The notes beneath the pieces are model-generated. The model was given only the letters and a program-made list of their open reading frames with translations, had not been told where the DNA came from and searched no databases. The translations under genes were made by a program, and so were the position numbers. 64,000 nucleotides of DNA, taken from the NCBI GenBank assembly GCA_965221815.1, contig OZ244915.1:930001-994000 (forward strand), read 5' to 3'. Positions 26,173 through 35,474 of this stretch are shown piece by piece (positions within the stretch are counted from its first letter, which is position 1; every line of letters starts with the position of its first letter). The stretch is from JAPOXR01 sp965221815. Lineage in GTDB: Bacteria > Pseudomonadota > Alphaproteobacteria > Rhodobacterales > Rhodobacteraceae.

Positions 26173-26817
26173 ATGCGACATCCTGGTGAAACCTTTATGA
26201 ATACGCTCGTGCCCATCGTCGTTGAGCAAACCTCGCGAGGTGAACGCAGCTTTGATATATTCTCGCGCTTGCTCAAGGAGCGCATCATCTTTGTATCCGG
26301 AACCATCAATGATGCGATGTCGACATTGATCGTTGCACAATTGCTGTTTCTGGAATCGGATAATCCGAAGAAAGAAATTTCGATGTATATCAACAGCCCC
26401 GGGGGCATGGTCACTGCCGGACTGTCGATCTATGACACAATGCAGTATGTCTCGCCTCCGGTTTCGACTTTGGCTGTCGGGCAAGCGGCTTCAATGGGGT
26501 CGCTGTTGCTCGCTGCCGGGGCGGAGGGAATGCGTTTTGCGTTACCCAACAGCCGAATCATGCTGCATCAGCCGAGTGGGGGGTTCCAGGGTCAAGCGGC
26601 TGACATTTCAATCCACGCCAAGGAAATTCTGGAGTTGAATGAACGGTTGAACCGGATTTACGCCAGACATACCGGGCAGCAAGAGGGGCAGGTGGCAGCG
26701 GCATTGGACCGGGATAACTTCATGACACCAGAGGAAGCCAAAGAGTGGGGTCTCATTGACCGCATTGTTGCGGAACGCGGTGAAGATTCAACGGGTACCA
26801 GTTCAGCCGAATTGTGA
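26173..26817 (+). CDS. clpP: ATP-dependent Clp protease proteolytic subunit
   Basis: Serine peptidase core of the ClpXP/ClpAP machine; forms a barrel of two heptamers. The catalytic Ser is in GQAASMGSLLL, the His in MLHQPSGG, and the Asp in the following region; the usual handle segment RLNRIYARHTGQ is present. Length 214 is standard, with the ATG at 26173. It is followed by clpX after an 82-bp gap that contains a hairpin. Confidence 0.95.
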   Translation: MRHPGETFMNTLVPIVVEQTSRGERSFDIFSRLLKERIIFVSGTINDAMSTLIVAQLLFLESDNPKKEISMYINSPGGMVTAGLSIYDTMQYVSPPVSTLAVGQAASMGSLLLAAGAEGMRFALPNSRIMLHQPSGGFQGQAADISIHAKEILELNERLNRIYARHTGQQEGQVAAALDRDNFMTPEEAKEWGLIDRIVAERGEDSTGTSSAEL

Positions 26818-26848
26818 AACCTTGGTTATTGAGTTATTCTGTCTCATC

Positions 26849-26871
26849 ACGGGACGGGAGAAGTGTCCCGT
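26849..26871 (+). promoter_or_regulatory. Hairpin between clpP and clpX
   Basis: Seven-base stem acgggac/gtcccgt with a 9-base loop and no T-run. It could be a processing site or partial attenuator that changes the clpP to clpX ratio. Confidence 0.4.
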
Positions 26872-26899
26872 CCAGAGGCGGTTGTGAAACGGAGCAAGG

Positions 26900-28159
26900 A
26901 TGGGCAAGTCAAAGGACGGGAATTCGGGTTTATTCTGCTCATTTTGTGGTAAGAGCCAGAATGAAGTCAAAAAGCTGATTGCCGGCCCGCAAGTCTATAT
27001 CTGTGAAGAATGTACTGAGCTCTGCATGGATATTGTCCGTGAGCAGACCAAGGACGACTCGCGGGCGGATCAGCCATCCAGCAAGAGCCCCAAGGAGATC
27101 TATGCGGTTCTTGACGAATATGTCGTGGGTCAGGAACATGCCAAGAAGGTTTTGTCGGTGGCTGTCTACAATCATTACAAGCGACTGCGTCCCATCGCGC
27201 GGTCGGGTGATGTTGAACTGGCGAAATCAAATATTCTGCTGATTGGCCCGACAGGTTGTGGAAAAACGCTGTTTGCACAGACCCTGGCGCGTATCCTTGA
27301 TGTTCCTTTCACAATGGCTGATGCAACCACACTCACTGAGGCCGGTTATGTCGGCGAGGATGTCGAAAACATTATTCTGAAGTTGCTGCAGGCCTCCGAA
27401 TATAATGTCGAACGGGCGCAACGTGGAATTGTTTATATCGACGAAGTCGACAAGATCACGCGCAAGGCGGAGAATCTGTCCATTACCCGGGATGTCAGTG
27501 GGGAAGGGGTGCAGCAGGCACTGCTGAAACTGATGGAAGGTACGATTGCTTCAGTCCCGCCGCAAGGGGGGCGAAAGCATCCTCAGCAGGAGTTCCTGCA
27601 GGTCGACACCACTAATATCCTGTTTATCTGCGGCGGCGCATTTGCCGGTCTTGAAAATATCATTGCGAAGCGCGGCACCAAGTCAGCGATCGGGTTTGGC
27701 GCGGAAATCGAGGGCGACGAGCGGCGGAATCTTGACCAGCTTTATGGCATGCTCGAGCCTGAAGATTTGCTTCAATACGGACTCATTCCAGAGTTTGTTG
27801 GTCGACTGCCTGTTGTCGCAACTCTGCAGAAGCTTGATGAAGACGCTCTGGTCAAGATACTGACAGAGCCAAGAAATGCGTTGATCAGGCAATTTGAACG
27901 GTTATTTGAGTTGGATGATGTCAAGCTCACCTTCACAGATGAAGCGGTTCGTGCGATTGCAAAACGGGCGATTATTCGCAAGACAGGTGCCCGATCGCTG
28001 CGTGCCATTCTCGAGGAAATCCTGCTCAATACAATGTATGATCTGCCACGCACAGACGATGTGGGTGAGGTGGTGATTAACGAAGAAGCCGTGATGTCTT
28101 CATCAGAACCCTTGCTGATTTATTCCGAGGCCGCAAAAAAACCGGCCAAGGCGTCTTAG
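26900..28159 (+). CDS. clpX: Clp protease ATP-binding subunit ClpX
   Basis: AAA+ unfoldase that selects substrates and feeds them to ClpP. The N-terminal zinc-binding domain is seen as FCSFCGKSQNEV and CEECTELC (four Cys). Walker A is GPTGCGKT, Walker B IVYIDEVDKI, the pore loop is in EAGYVGEDVEN, and the C-terminal sensor region holds TGARSLRAILEE. At 419 residues it is full length with no odd feature. Confidence 0.96.
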   Translation: MGKSKDGNSGLFCSFCGKSQNEVKKLIAGPQVYICEECTELCMDIVREQTKDDSRADQPSSKSPKEIYAVLDEYVVGQEHAKKVLSVAVYNHYKRLRPIARSGDVELAKSNILLIGPTGCGKTLFAQTLARILDVPFTMADATTLTEAGYVGEDVENIILKLLQASEYNVERAQRGIVYIDEVDKITRKAENLSITRDVSGEGVQQALLKLMEGTIASVPPQGGRKHPQQEFLQVDTTNILFICGGAFAGLENIIAKRGTKSAIGFGAEIEGDERRNLDQLYGMLEPEDLLQYGLIPEFVGRLPVVATLQKLDEDALVKILTEPRNALIRQFERLFELDDVKLTFTDEAVRAIAKRAIIRKTGARSLRAILEEILLNTMYDLPRTDDVGEVVINEEAVMSSSEPLLIYSEAAKKPAKAS

Positions 28160-28229
28160 TCGCCGCAGGCAATGATCATTGTGAATGAATGGCAAAGATA
28201 CGAAATCGTTTTTCCGGGCAACTGACGTG

Positions 28230-28628
28230 ATGTGGCTCAAACGGCTGTTGACCTGGTGGAATGGCCAGACATTGGGGACCCAGATCTTTACCCTGCGCAA
28301 GGGACAGCGGGTTGGCGAAGATGAAGATGGCAACCTGTATTTTCAGGATAGAGACGGTCACCGCCGCTGGGTGATCTATAATGGTGAAATGGAAGCAAGC
28401 CGGGTACCCGTCGAATGGCATGGCTGGTTGCATCACACGTTTCATGATCCACCGACCGAGAAACCTCTCCATCGCTATCCGTGGCAAGCTGCGCATCGAA
28501 GGAATTTGACGGGTTCCAGGGAGGCTGCGCGTCCGTCCGGGTCACTGAGCACGGGCACACCAACTGTTCCAACCGATTATATCGCCTGGAACCCGGCCGA
28601 CGCAGACAAGCGGGAGACGGAGAGTTGA
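28230..28628 (+). CDS. Complex I accessory protein, NDUFA12 (B17.2) family
   Basis: Alphaproteobacterial homologue of the mitochondrial complex I subunit NDUFA12. The core pattern is G-QRVGEDEDGNLYFQDRDGHRRWVIYNG and EASRVPVEWHGWLHH, here quoted in parts (GEDEDGNLYF, RRWVIYNG, PVEWHGWLHH). I prefer the start MWLKRLLTWWNGQTLG at 28230, where family similarity begins; an upstream ATG at 28185 is possible. The tail is Pro/Thr-rich and ends DYIAWNP, as expected. Its stop overlaps the mlaD start. Confidence 0.88.
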   Translation: MWLKRLLTWWNGQTLGTQIFTLRKGQRVGEDEDGNLYFQDRDGHRRWVIYNGEMEASRVPVEWHGWLHHTFHDPPTEKPLHRYPWQAAHRRNLTGSREAARPSGSLSTGTPTVPTDYIAWNPADADKRETES

Positions 28629-29065
28629 GTGAAAATCGACTCGAACTCTTTGTGGGCGTTGTGGTGCTGCTGGTGGCGGGGTTCTTTCTGGCCTATCTTT
28701 TGCAAGACGAAACCTTACCAGGTCCGCGTGGATACGGTGTGTCAGCCAGTTTTACCTCGGCCCAGGGTGTGGCGGTGGGAACCGATATCCGGATGGCTGG
28801 GGTCCGTATAGGTTCGGTATCGGCGATCAATCTTGATCAGGAAAACTTTGCCGCAGACCTTGAATTGTCATTCAATGAAGGAATCATGATTCCTGATGAT
28901 AGTTCAGCAACGATTGTTTCCGAAGGTCTCCTTGGAGGCTTTTTTGTCGAAATCGTGCCGGGCGGATCATTTGATTATCTGCAGGAGGGTGACCAGATCA
29001 TTGACACTCAAGGCCATGTTGGTTTGATCCAGTTGCTGACAAACTTCTTCTTCTCCGTGCAATGA
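28625..29065 (+). CDS. mlaD: MlaD-type phospholipid transport protein
   Basis: Periplasm-facing MCE-domain protein of the Mla system that moves phospholipids between membranes. One N-terminal membrane anchor (LFVGVVVLLVAGFFLAYLL, about residues 6-24) is followed by a single MCE domain with GVAVGTDIRMAGVRIGSV and SEGLLGGFFVEIVPGG. The start is a TTG at 28625, overlapping the previous stop and preceded by a GGAG site. The rest of the mla genes are not here. This separation and linkage to the NDUFA12 gene is usual in alphaproteobacteria. Confidence 0.87.
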   Translation: MSENRLELFVGVVVLLVAGFFLAYLLQDETLPGPRGYGVSASFTSAQGVAVGTDIRMAGVRIGSVSAINLDQENFAADLELSFNEGIMIPDDSSATIVSEGLLGGFFVEIVPGGSFDYLQEGDQIIDTQGHVGLIQLLTNFFFSVQ

Positions 29066-29535
29066 AATTTGTCGTGCTTGTGGCGACAATCACATTGTCT
29101 TCCGTTGCCTGGGGTCAAGGTGATAATCTAGGGGACCGGGCGTTGGCAGACGACGCTGTGGTCAACGAAACTGAGGTTGATACAGCAACAGAGGAAGAGG
29201 TTGATACGAAACGCCACGCAGTTGCAGGACAAGCCGCTTTGTTGCGGGGGCTGGATACGATCACCGGTTCTGCCCGGAATGTGGCGGTGGCGGTCGGCAA
29301 GTCGACGAAATTTGGTCGGCTGACGATCCAGTTGCATGCCTGTAGATACTGGCCCGAGAATCCGTCAACCCACTCTTTTGCATTTGTTGAGGTCATCGAA
29401 GATGAAGATGCATCGCCAATATTCAAGGCTTGGCTGATTGCCGCATCCCCGGCAATCTCCGCCATGGAGCATCCGCGTTATGATATTTGGCTGATCCGCT
29501 GCAACGCGGATACCGAGTCCCCGTCAAACTTCTGA
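29062..29535 (+). CDS. DUF2155-family exported protein
   Basis: A 157-residue exported protein with a Sec signal peptide ending near AWGQG. The block GKSTKFGRLTIQLHACRYWP followed by FVEVIEDED and HPRYDIWLIRC is the DUF2155 pattern, with the two conserved Cys, which might form a disulfide. Function in the family is unknown. The start overlaps mlaD by 4 bp. Its last 58 bases overlap the 3' end of aat on the other strand. Confidence 0.82.
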   Translation: MKFVVLVATITLSSVAWGQGDNLGDRALADDAVVNETEVDTATEEEVDTKRHAVAGQAALLRGLDTITGSARNVAVAVGKSTKFGRLTIQLHACRYWPENPSTHSFAFVEVIEDEDASPIFKAWLIAASPAISAMEHPRYDIWLIRCNADTESPSNF

Positions 29536-30059
29536 GACGTCAGGAGTGAATTGGCAGCCAGAGCATCGTGCAATGCGTTCAAAAAGGCGCGACGGGAAAT
29601 TTCTTGTGCCCCAAATCGCTGCAAATGCGACGAGATGAATTGGATATCGAGCAGACGGAAGCCCGTGCGACGCAAATGGTCAACCAGATGAATGAGTGCA
29701 ACCTGGGAGGCCATGGGACTGTGTGAATACATGCTCTCGCCAAAAAAAGCACCATTCAGGGCGACGCCGTACAGACCACCGACATGTTGTCCTGATGCCC
29801 AGACTTCCACGGAATGTGCCAGTCCTGCCTGATGTAACTGTTCATAAGACGTAATGATGGAGCGATTGATCCATGTGCTTGTCCGCTCACTGCAATTGAC
29901 AATAACAGCAGAAAAGTCGGCATTCATTGTTGCAGAAAATTCCCCACGTCGCACGGCCCGCTTGAGTCGACGCGGCACACGAAAGGTATCAAGTGGCAGG
30001 ATTCCCCTTCGCGCCGGATTATGCCAGTCAATGTCGATGTCACTCCCCTCCGCTCCCAT
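29478..30059 (-). CDS. aat: Leucyl/phenylalanyl-tRNA-protein transferase
   Basis: Adds Leu or Phe to proteins with N-terminal Arg or Lys, marking them for ClpAPS degradation. Family blocks: WHNPARRGILPLD, FRVPRRLKRAVRRG, SVEVWASGQHVGGLYGVALN, GESMYSHSPMASQVAL, and FRLLDIQFISSHLQRFGAQ. The ATG at 30059 gives 193 residues but cuts the conserved N-terminal block: upstream in the same frame the DNA reads LLIAGYTIGYFPMGAEG, and the frame is open back to the accC stop at 30135. No ATG, GTG or TTG occurs in that stretch, so the real start may be ATT or ATC, or translation may reach it another way. Confidence 0.88.
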   Translation of the reverse strand: MGAEGSDIDIDWHNPARRGILPLDTFRVPRRLKRAVRRGEFSATMNADFSAVIVNCSERTSTWINRSIITSYEQLHQAGLAHSVEVWASGQHVGGLYGVALNGAFFGESMYSHSPMASQVALIHLVDHLRRTGFRLLDIQFISSHLQRFGAQEISRRAFLNALHDALAANSLLTSQKFDGDSVSALQRISQIS

Positions 30060-30134
30060 TGGGAAGTAACCGATTGTATATCCAGCGATCAGCAGGTGAA
30101 GAGGAATCGTCGGAAAGCGAATCTGTACGATGAC

Positions 30135-31481
30135 TTACCAGCTTGTCTCATTGAGCCAGGATTCAAGCCAGTGGATATGGTAGTTGCCATCCTGAATATC
30201 TTTGTTGGCAAAAAGTCTCTGGAAAAGCGGCGCATTATGTTCAATGCCATCAATGATGAGTTCGTCGAGCGCTTGCGAGAGTTTTGCCAAAGCACTGGCC
30301 CGGTCTTCGGAATGTACGATGACCTTTCCGACGAGGCTGTCATACCAGGGCGGAATTTCGTAGCCAGTATACACCGCCGTGTCCATTCTGACGCCGGGTC
30401 CCCCCGGGGCATGGAACGTCGTGACTTGGCCTGGACTTGGCCGAAATTCAGGTACCGTTTCGGCATTGATGCGGGCTTCAATCGCATGTCCACGCGTGTT
30501 GAGATTATCCTGTTGGATACTCAACCCCTGGCCAGCAGCGACACGAATCTGCTCGCGGACGATATCGACTCCGTAGACGGCCTCGGTCACGGGATGTTCA
30601 ACCTGCAGTCGCGTATTCATTTCAATGAAGTAGAACGCACCGTCTGCGTAGAGAAATTCCACTGTTCCTGCGCCCGCGTAACCCATTTTGGCAACAGCTT
30701 CGGCACATTGAATGCCGATTCTTGCGCGTAAAGTCGGATCAATCGCGGGCCCGGGAGCTTCTTCCAGGATCTTCTGGTGACGGCGTTGCAGAGAGCAATC
30801 ACGCTCGCCAAGGTGAATCGCATGTCCTTTGCCATCTCCAATGACCTGCACTTCGATATGGCGTGGCCGATCCAGGTATTTTTCAATATAGACTTCGTCA
30901 TTTCCAAAAGCCGCGAGTGCCTCGCTGCGGGCTTCGGTGAAAGCATCCTCAACCTGATCACGACCCGTCGCGATCCGCATGCCGCGTCCACCGCCGCCGC
31001 CGGAAGCCTTGATAATGACTGGAAACCCGATGTCATTGGCAATTCGTCGTGCATCATCGGATGATTCCACGGGGCCATCTGACCCCGGGACACCGGCAAT
31101 ATTCAATGACTGCATCACCCGTTTGGCTTCAATCTTATCCCCCATTCTTCTGACATGTTCGGCAGATGGTCCAATGAAGTTAATGCCGTGATCTTCCAGC
31201 ATTTGCGCGAAGGACGGATTTTCAGAAAGAAATCCATAGCCAGGATGGACTGCATCGGACTGGGTCACGATACAGGCTGACATCACCGCACATTGTGACA
31301 GATAGCTGTCCGCCGATGGCGGCGGCCCGATACAGATTGCTTCATCTGCCATACGGACATGCATCGCATTGGCATCCGCAGTCGAATGGACAGCGACTGC
31401 ACCGATTCCCATTTCCTTGCATGCGCGAATAATGCGCAACGCAATCTCGCCCCGATTCGCGACCAAGATTTTGCTGAACAT
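30135..31481 (-). CDS. accC: Biotin carboxylase, acetyl-CoA carboxylase subunit
   Basis: Carboxylates the biotin on AccB, the first half-reaction of acetyl-CoA carboxylase in fatty-acid synthesis. The ATG at 31481 (MFSKILVANRGEIALRI) has a GAGG site just before it; a GTG five codons earlier overlaps the accB stop. ATP-grasp features: KASGGGGGRGMRI, ERDCSLQRRHQK, EMNTRLQVEHPVTE. Length 448 is normal. The transcript runs accB-accC-aat. Confidence 0.95.
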   Translation of the reverse strand: MFSKILVANRGEIALRIIRACKEMGIGAVAVHSTADANAMHVRMADEAICIGPPPSADSYLSQCAVMSACIVTQSDAVHPGYGFLSENPSFAQMLEDHGINFIGPSAEHVRRMGDKIEAKRVMQSLNIAGVPGSDGPVESSDDARRIANDIGFPVIIKASGGGGGRGMRIATGRDQVEDAFTEARSEALAAFGNDEVYIEKYLDRPRHIEVQVIGDGKGHAIHLGERDCSLQRRHQKILEEAPGPAIDPTLRARIGIQCAEAVAKMGYAGAGTVEFLYADGAFYFIEMNTRLQVEHPVTEAVYGVDIVREQIRVAAGQGLSIQQDNLNTRGHAIEARINAETVPEFRPSPGQVTTFHAPGGPGVRMDTAVYTGYEIPPWYDSLVGKVIVHSEDRASALAKLSQALDELIIDGIEHNAPLFQRLFANKDIQDGNYHIHWLESWLNETSW

Positions 31482-31492
31482 TCTGGCCTCGC

Positions 31493-31990
31493 TCACTCAA
31501 TGATCGCGAGTGGCGATCCGAATTCCACGATCGATGAATTTTCCACGAAAATCCGGCTTACGGTGCCGGCACGGGGTGCCGTAACATGATTCATGGTCTT
31601 CATGGCTTCAATGATGAATAAATGATCCCCCGCTTCCACCTTTTGACCAATTTCAATGAATGGTGCCGCATCAGGTTCAGGTTGAAGATAGACCGTACCG
31701 ACCATCGGCGCGGTGACAGCGCCGGGATGATGTGCCGGATCTGTGGTGTCGGTGCTGTCGATATCCCTCACCGAGTGTCGCGCCGGATTCATGTCAGCTG
31801 ACGCCGCGCCGGCACCGGCAGAAGGTGTAACGGGAACAGGGGCGACGACGTGATTGATTGCCGAAACACGCACACAAAGTTCTTCACCCTCCTGTTTGCA
31901 CCGGGTGAATTCAATTTCCCCAAGATCAAGTTCTTTGAGGAGTTCGGCGACCGATCGCACAAAATCGAGATCTTTTTGATCTTTATTCAT
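31493..31990 (-). CDS. accB: Biotin carboxyl carrier protein
   Basis: Carries biotin between the two active sites of acetyl-CoA carboxylase. The N-terminal helix region (residues 1-50), a Pro/Ala-rich linker (about 50-90) and the C-terminal biotinyl domain (about 92-165) are all present. The biotinylated Lys is in EAMKTMNHV, a variant of EAMKMM that is common in this class. Length 165 is typical. Confidence 0.94.
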   Translation of the reverse strand: MNKDQKDLDFVRSVAELLKELDLGEIEFTRCKQEGEELCVRVSAINHVVAPVPVTPSAGAGAASADMNPARHSVRDIDSTDTTDPAHHPGAVTAPMVGTVYLQPEPDAAPFIEIGQKVEAGDHLFIIEAMKTMNHVTAPRAGTVSRIFVENSSIVEFGSPLAIIE

Positions 31991-32041
31991 TGTCGATCAA
32001 CCTGTTTCTGCCTTTTGCAGCCAATATGGTGAAACGTCGCA

Positions 32042-32890
32042 TCATTCCGACCTGTTCCTTTCTTCGGCGATCATTTGGCGCATTTGGTCGAGCGGCGCGT
32101 AACCGGGGTGGAGTGTTGAGCCAATGACAAAAGCCGGGGTCCCCGAGATCCCCAACGAGTCGGCCAACTGGTAGTTGGCGATAATGATATTCTCGATATC
32201 AGCAGACGCGATATCCTCGGTGAGCACATCCTGATCAATTCCCGTTAACGTGGAAATATTGGCATACAGGTCGCTATCAATCTCGCCGTTGAAACCGATC
32301 AGAAAATCATGTGTCAGTTTGTAGGCGTCTTGACCACCATTGCGCAGGGCAGCCAGTGCGAGTTTCGCTGAATCAAAGGATTCCTGGCCCAGGATGGGGT
32401 ATTCTTTGACAATCATCCGGATTCCCGGGTCAGTGGCAAGCAATTCCTGGATTTCAGTATGCGCTTTGCGGCAGTAGCCACAGCGATAATCAATGAACTC
32501 AACGATTGTTATGTCACCTTCCGGGTTGCCCCCCTGCCAGGAGTTGGGGTTGTTGAACAACAACTCGGCATTGGCCAGAACCGCCTCGCGACTTTGTTCA
32601 AGCTCAGCGGCGGCCTGTCGGGATTCGAGCAGGCTGAAAGCTTCGATCAGAATCTCCGGATTGGTCAGCAAATAATCCCGGATTTCCTGACGTAATTGGG
32701 CCCGTCCGTCCTCAGTAAGATTTCCAAAATCATGGGAATAAGCTGCAGGCGTCAGCACGCTGAGCGTGACAAGGCTCATCAGGATCACAAGCTTATTCAT
32801 GAAACGTGTGAATGCCCGGATCAAGCCAGACCGCTGCGTTCTCATATGTTCGGTGGTCAACAAATTCTTGCCTTTCTGTTTAACGGTCAT
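32042..32890 (-). CDS. DsbA-family thiol:disulfide protein
   Basis: Periplasmic thioredoxin-fold oxidoreductase with the active site CGYC in FIDYRCGYCRKAH and a cis-Pro loop ISGTPAFVIG. A helical N-terminal region precedes the fold, the layout of the Com1/ScsC-like DsbA branch. The ATG at 32890 overlaps the rne stop (TGATG), which suggests coupling, but the Sec signal peptide begins at Met31 (32800, MNKLVILMSLVTLS), so that may be the true start. Likely role: making or repairing disulfides in exported proteins. A dsbB gene lies at 56.5 kb. Confidence 0.85.
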   Translation of the reverse strand: MTVKQKGKNLLTTEHMRTQRSGLIRAFTRFMNKLVILMSLVTLSVLTPAAYSHDFGNLTEDGRAQLRQEIRDYLLTNPEILIEAFSLLESRQAAAELEQSREAVLANAELLFNNPNSWQGGNPEGDITIVEFIDYRCGYCRKAHTEIQELLATDPGIRMIVKEYPILGQESFDSAKLALAALRNGGQDAYKLTHDFLIGFNGEIDSDLYANISTLTGIDQDVLTEDIASADIENIIIANYQLADSLGISGTPAFVIGSTLHPGYAPLDQMRQMIAEERNRSE

Positions 32891-35079
32891 CAGGTTTCTG
32901 CCAATTCTGTCGGTGCGTCCGTAGGCGTATTGTCTTGAGGTGAATGAGCTTCGGCTTGTGGCCGTACGCGCCTCCTGCGACGCTTTCCTGACGTGCCGTT
33001 GTTCGCACGTTCATTGGAGGATTCATCGTCCTGCCGAGTCGGTTGATCCTTGGATACCGCTTCCTGATGAGAACCACTTCTTTTGTGTTGCCGCCGGCGC
33101 GGTGAACGCGACCGGGATTTTTCCGGGGTCTCTGGTGCATCAGCGGTTGTGGTCTCGGTATTGCTGGCCGCTGTTGCTGGCTCCGCTTGTGGTTGACGTC
33201 GTTTTCGATTGCCTCGGCGATTCGTTTTTTTTCTGTCTGTGCCCTTATCAGAATCTTTGTCTGAATCGGGAGACACCGGCTTAACGTCATTTTTCTCACG
33301 GCGTGCTGCATCTCTTTGATGATGTTGTTTCTGATCACCACGTGTTGCGCGTCGCTGCCGCGATCCTTTATTCTGTGGCTCGCCGGAAGATGGAGAGCTT
33401 TCGCTTCCGAAGGGTTTCACGGTGAAAAGTACCTTGCGCGTTTCTTCACTGCGGTCAGCAGCGCGGCGATTGACACGGCAGATTTCGATATCGCGATCAA
33501 CGAGGGGTTCGATGCCGGTGATGATGATCGTCGTCCCCGTCCGTGATTCGATATCGTGTATTTCCTGTCGCTTGTTGTTGGCCAGGACATTTACGAAACG
33601 CAGTGGCACACGTACTTCAATATCGGTATCCTGGCCATCAGCTGCCAAGATGTCGATTTGCCGGAGTATCTCGACAGCAAGCGACGCATCTCCCCTGACG
33701 CGGCCTGTCCCCCGACATGCGGGACAATTGATGGTTGCAGTTTCAATGATTCCGGGTTTGAGCCGCTGACGACTCATTTCCAGCAAACCAAATTCTGAAA
33801 TCGTCCCCAGTGTGATACGCGATCGATCCATTTTGACACATTCCCGCAATCGACGCGTGACGGCCTGATTGTTCTTCGGCTCGTCCATATCGATGAAGTC
33901 GATCACAATGATTCCGGCAAGATCGCGCAATTTGATTTGCAGGGCGACTTCCTCGGCAGCTTCCAGATTTGTGTTGAGTGCGGTTTGTTCAAGTGATCCC
34001 TGACGCGTGGAGCGGCCGGAATTGACATCGATGGCAACCAGGGCTTCTGTCCTGTCGATGACCAGATAGCCACCGGATCTGAGCCTGACGACAGGATCAA
34101 ACAGAGCCGTCACCTGGCTTCCAACTCCGTGTTGCGTGAAGATGGGTGTTGTCAGATCATACTGTTTCACTTTCTTGGCATGCGATGGCATGATCATTTT
34201 CATGAAATTCTTTGCCGACTTGTAACCTGCGTCACCCTGGACCAGAATCTCATCCATGTCTTTTGAATAGTCATCACGGATCGCGCGCCGGATCAGGCTG
34301 CCTTCTTCATAGATCCTGGTCGGTGCGACCGATTTCAGGGTTCGTTCACGAATTTCATTCCATTGGCGAACCAGAAAGTTATAGTCGCGTCGTATTTCCT
34401 GTTTGGTCCGGCTAAACCCTGCGGTTCGGATGATCAGCCCCGCGTCATTCGGCACGGCGAGGTCATCGGCAATCTGTTTCAGCTTGCGTCGATCAGCGAT
34501 ACTGCTGATTTTCCGGCTGATTCCGCCCCCGCGGTCGCTATTGGGCATCAGCACGCAGTAGCGGCCTGCCAGGCTGATATAGGTGGTCAAGGCTGCCCCT
34601 TTGCCCCCGCGTTCTTCCTTGGTCACCTGCACCAGCAGAATCTGACCTTTGCGGATAACTTCCTGCACCCGATATCTGTGGCGTGGTTTGGTCGATGCAG
34701 CCTTCGGCTGGCCACGGCCATTTTCTTCCGAATCGCCGTTCTGCCCCGTGTCCGTCGCCTCGCCAGCGTCTTCTGGGGTGGATTCGCCATCTTCGGCATT
34801 GATCCCATCGGCGTCTTCATGCTGATCGCCAACCGGGATATTGTAATAATCGGGATGAATTTCCTGGAACGTCAGGAAACCGTGTCGGTTGCCTCCATAT
34901 TCAACGAAAGCCGCCTGCAACGCGGCTTCGATGCGAACAACACGTGCCAAATAGACATTGCCGGTGATGAGTTGTTTGTCAGTCGATTCAAATTCGTATC
35001 CGGTCAGCTTGGATCCATCAACAAGTGCGACGCGCGTTTCTTCCGGATACGCGGCATCGATAAGTAGTTTTTTTGCCAT
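32890..35079 (-). CDS. rne: Ribonuclease E
   Basis: Endonuclease that starts mRNA decay and processes rRNA and tRNA; scaffold of the degradosome. The start at 35079 (MAKKLLIDAAYPEETRVAL) is the family start. An S1 domain with an acidic insertion (about residues 75-125, rich in Asp, Glu, Gly) is followed by the RNase H-like and DNase I-like parts (IDVNSGRST, IIVIDFIDMDEP) and the zinc link CPACRGTGRV. The C-terminal 200 residues are basic and low complexity with RKKTNRRGNRKRR and similar RNA-binding clusters. At about 729 residues the tail is shorter than in many alphaproteobacteria. Confidence 0.93.
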   Translation of the reverse strand: MAKKLLIDAAYPEETRVALVDGSKLTGYEFESTDKQLITGNVYLARVVRIEAALQAAFVEYGGNRHGFLTFQEIHPDYYNIPVGDQHEDADGINAEDGESTPEDAGEATDTGQNGDSEENGRGQPKAASTKPRHRYRVQEVIRKGQILLVQVTKEERGGKGAALTTYISLAGRYCVLMPNSDRGGGISRKISSIADRRKLKQIADDLAVPNDAGLIIRTAGFSRTKQEIRRDYNFLVRQWNEIRERTLKSVAPTRIYEEGSLIRRAIRDDYSKDMDEILVQGDAGYKSAKNFMKMIMPSHAKKVKQYDLTTPIFTQHGVGSQVTALFDPVVRLRSGGYLVIDRTEALVAIDVNSGRSTRQGSLEQTALNTNLEAAEEVALQIKLRDLAGIIVIDFIDMDEPKNNQAVTRRLRECVKMDRSRITLGTISEFGLLEMSRQRLKPGIIETATINCPACRGTGRVRGDASLAVEILRQIDILAADGQDTDIEVRVPLRFVNVLANNKRQEIHDIESRTGTTIIITGIEPLVDRDIEICRVNRRAADRSEETRKVLFTVKPFGSESSPSSGEPQNKGSRQRRATRGDQKQHHQRDAARREKNDVKPVSPDSDKDSDKGTDRKKTNRRGNRKRRQPQAEPATAASNTETTTADAPETPEKSRSRSPRRRQHKRSGSHQEAVSKDQPTRQDDESSNERANNGTSGKRRRRRVRPQAEAHSPQDNTPTDAPTELAET

Positions 35080-35474
35080 TCTTTTCAGTCGTTGCTGCCA
35101 CCTTGCCAGCCCATCCGGGCACAAGCGGTGTGCAGGTTCCTCTCGTTTGAGTCAGTTTTGGCCTCGTATCGGAGAATTCAGTCTCAGGTGGGGATTGATA
35201 AGATCCAGTCATTGATGCCAATCTGCTCAAAATGATAATAACGATCCCTGTTTGTCAGGATTCGCTTGATGATTCCGTTGCCCGATTTGCAGCTATTGAG
35301 CCGAGGCGAATCAGACATTCGCCGGCCGATTTTCTTTTTGGCCGTGCCAATCACAGGCAGGGAATCGAATTCCTTCCAACGCCAGGTGACGATTTTCGCC
35401 ATGTTCCAACGGTTGGTAATTCATGATAATACACAATTTTGAAACAATTGGCAAGAAAATTTGTCGATATGGGA
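35080..35474. other. Upstream region of rne and left edge of the accessory island
   Basis: It holds the presumed long leader of rne on the minus strand, which in many bacteria is an autoregulatory target. I see no certain gene. In related genomes an N-acetylmuramoyl-L-alanine amidase gene commonly lies between rne and mrcA; no trace of one is visible here. Confidence 0.4.

Noticed and set aside
31570..31620. AccB biotin site EAMKTM instead of EAMKMM
   Set aside because: The Thr variant is usual in alphaproteobacterial AccB and is not a sign of lost function.
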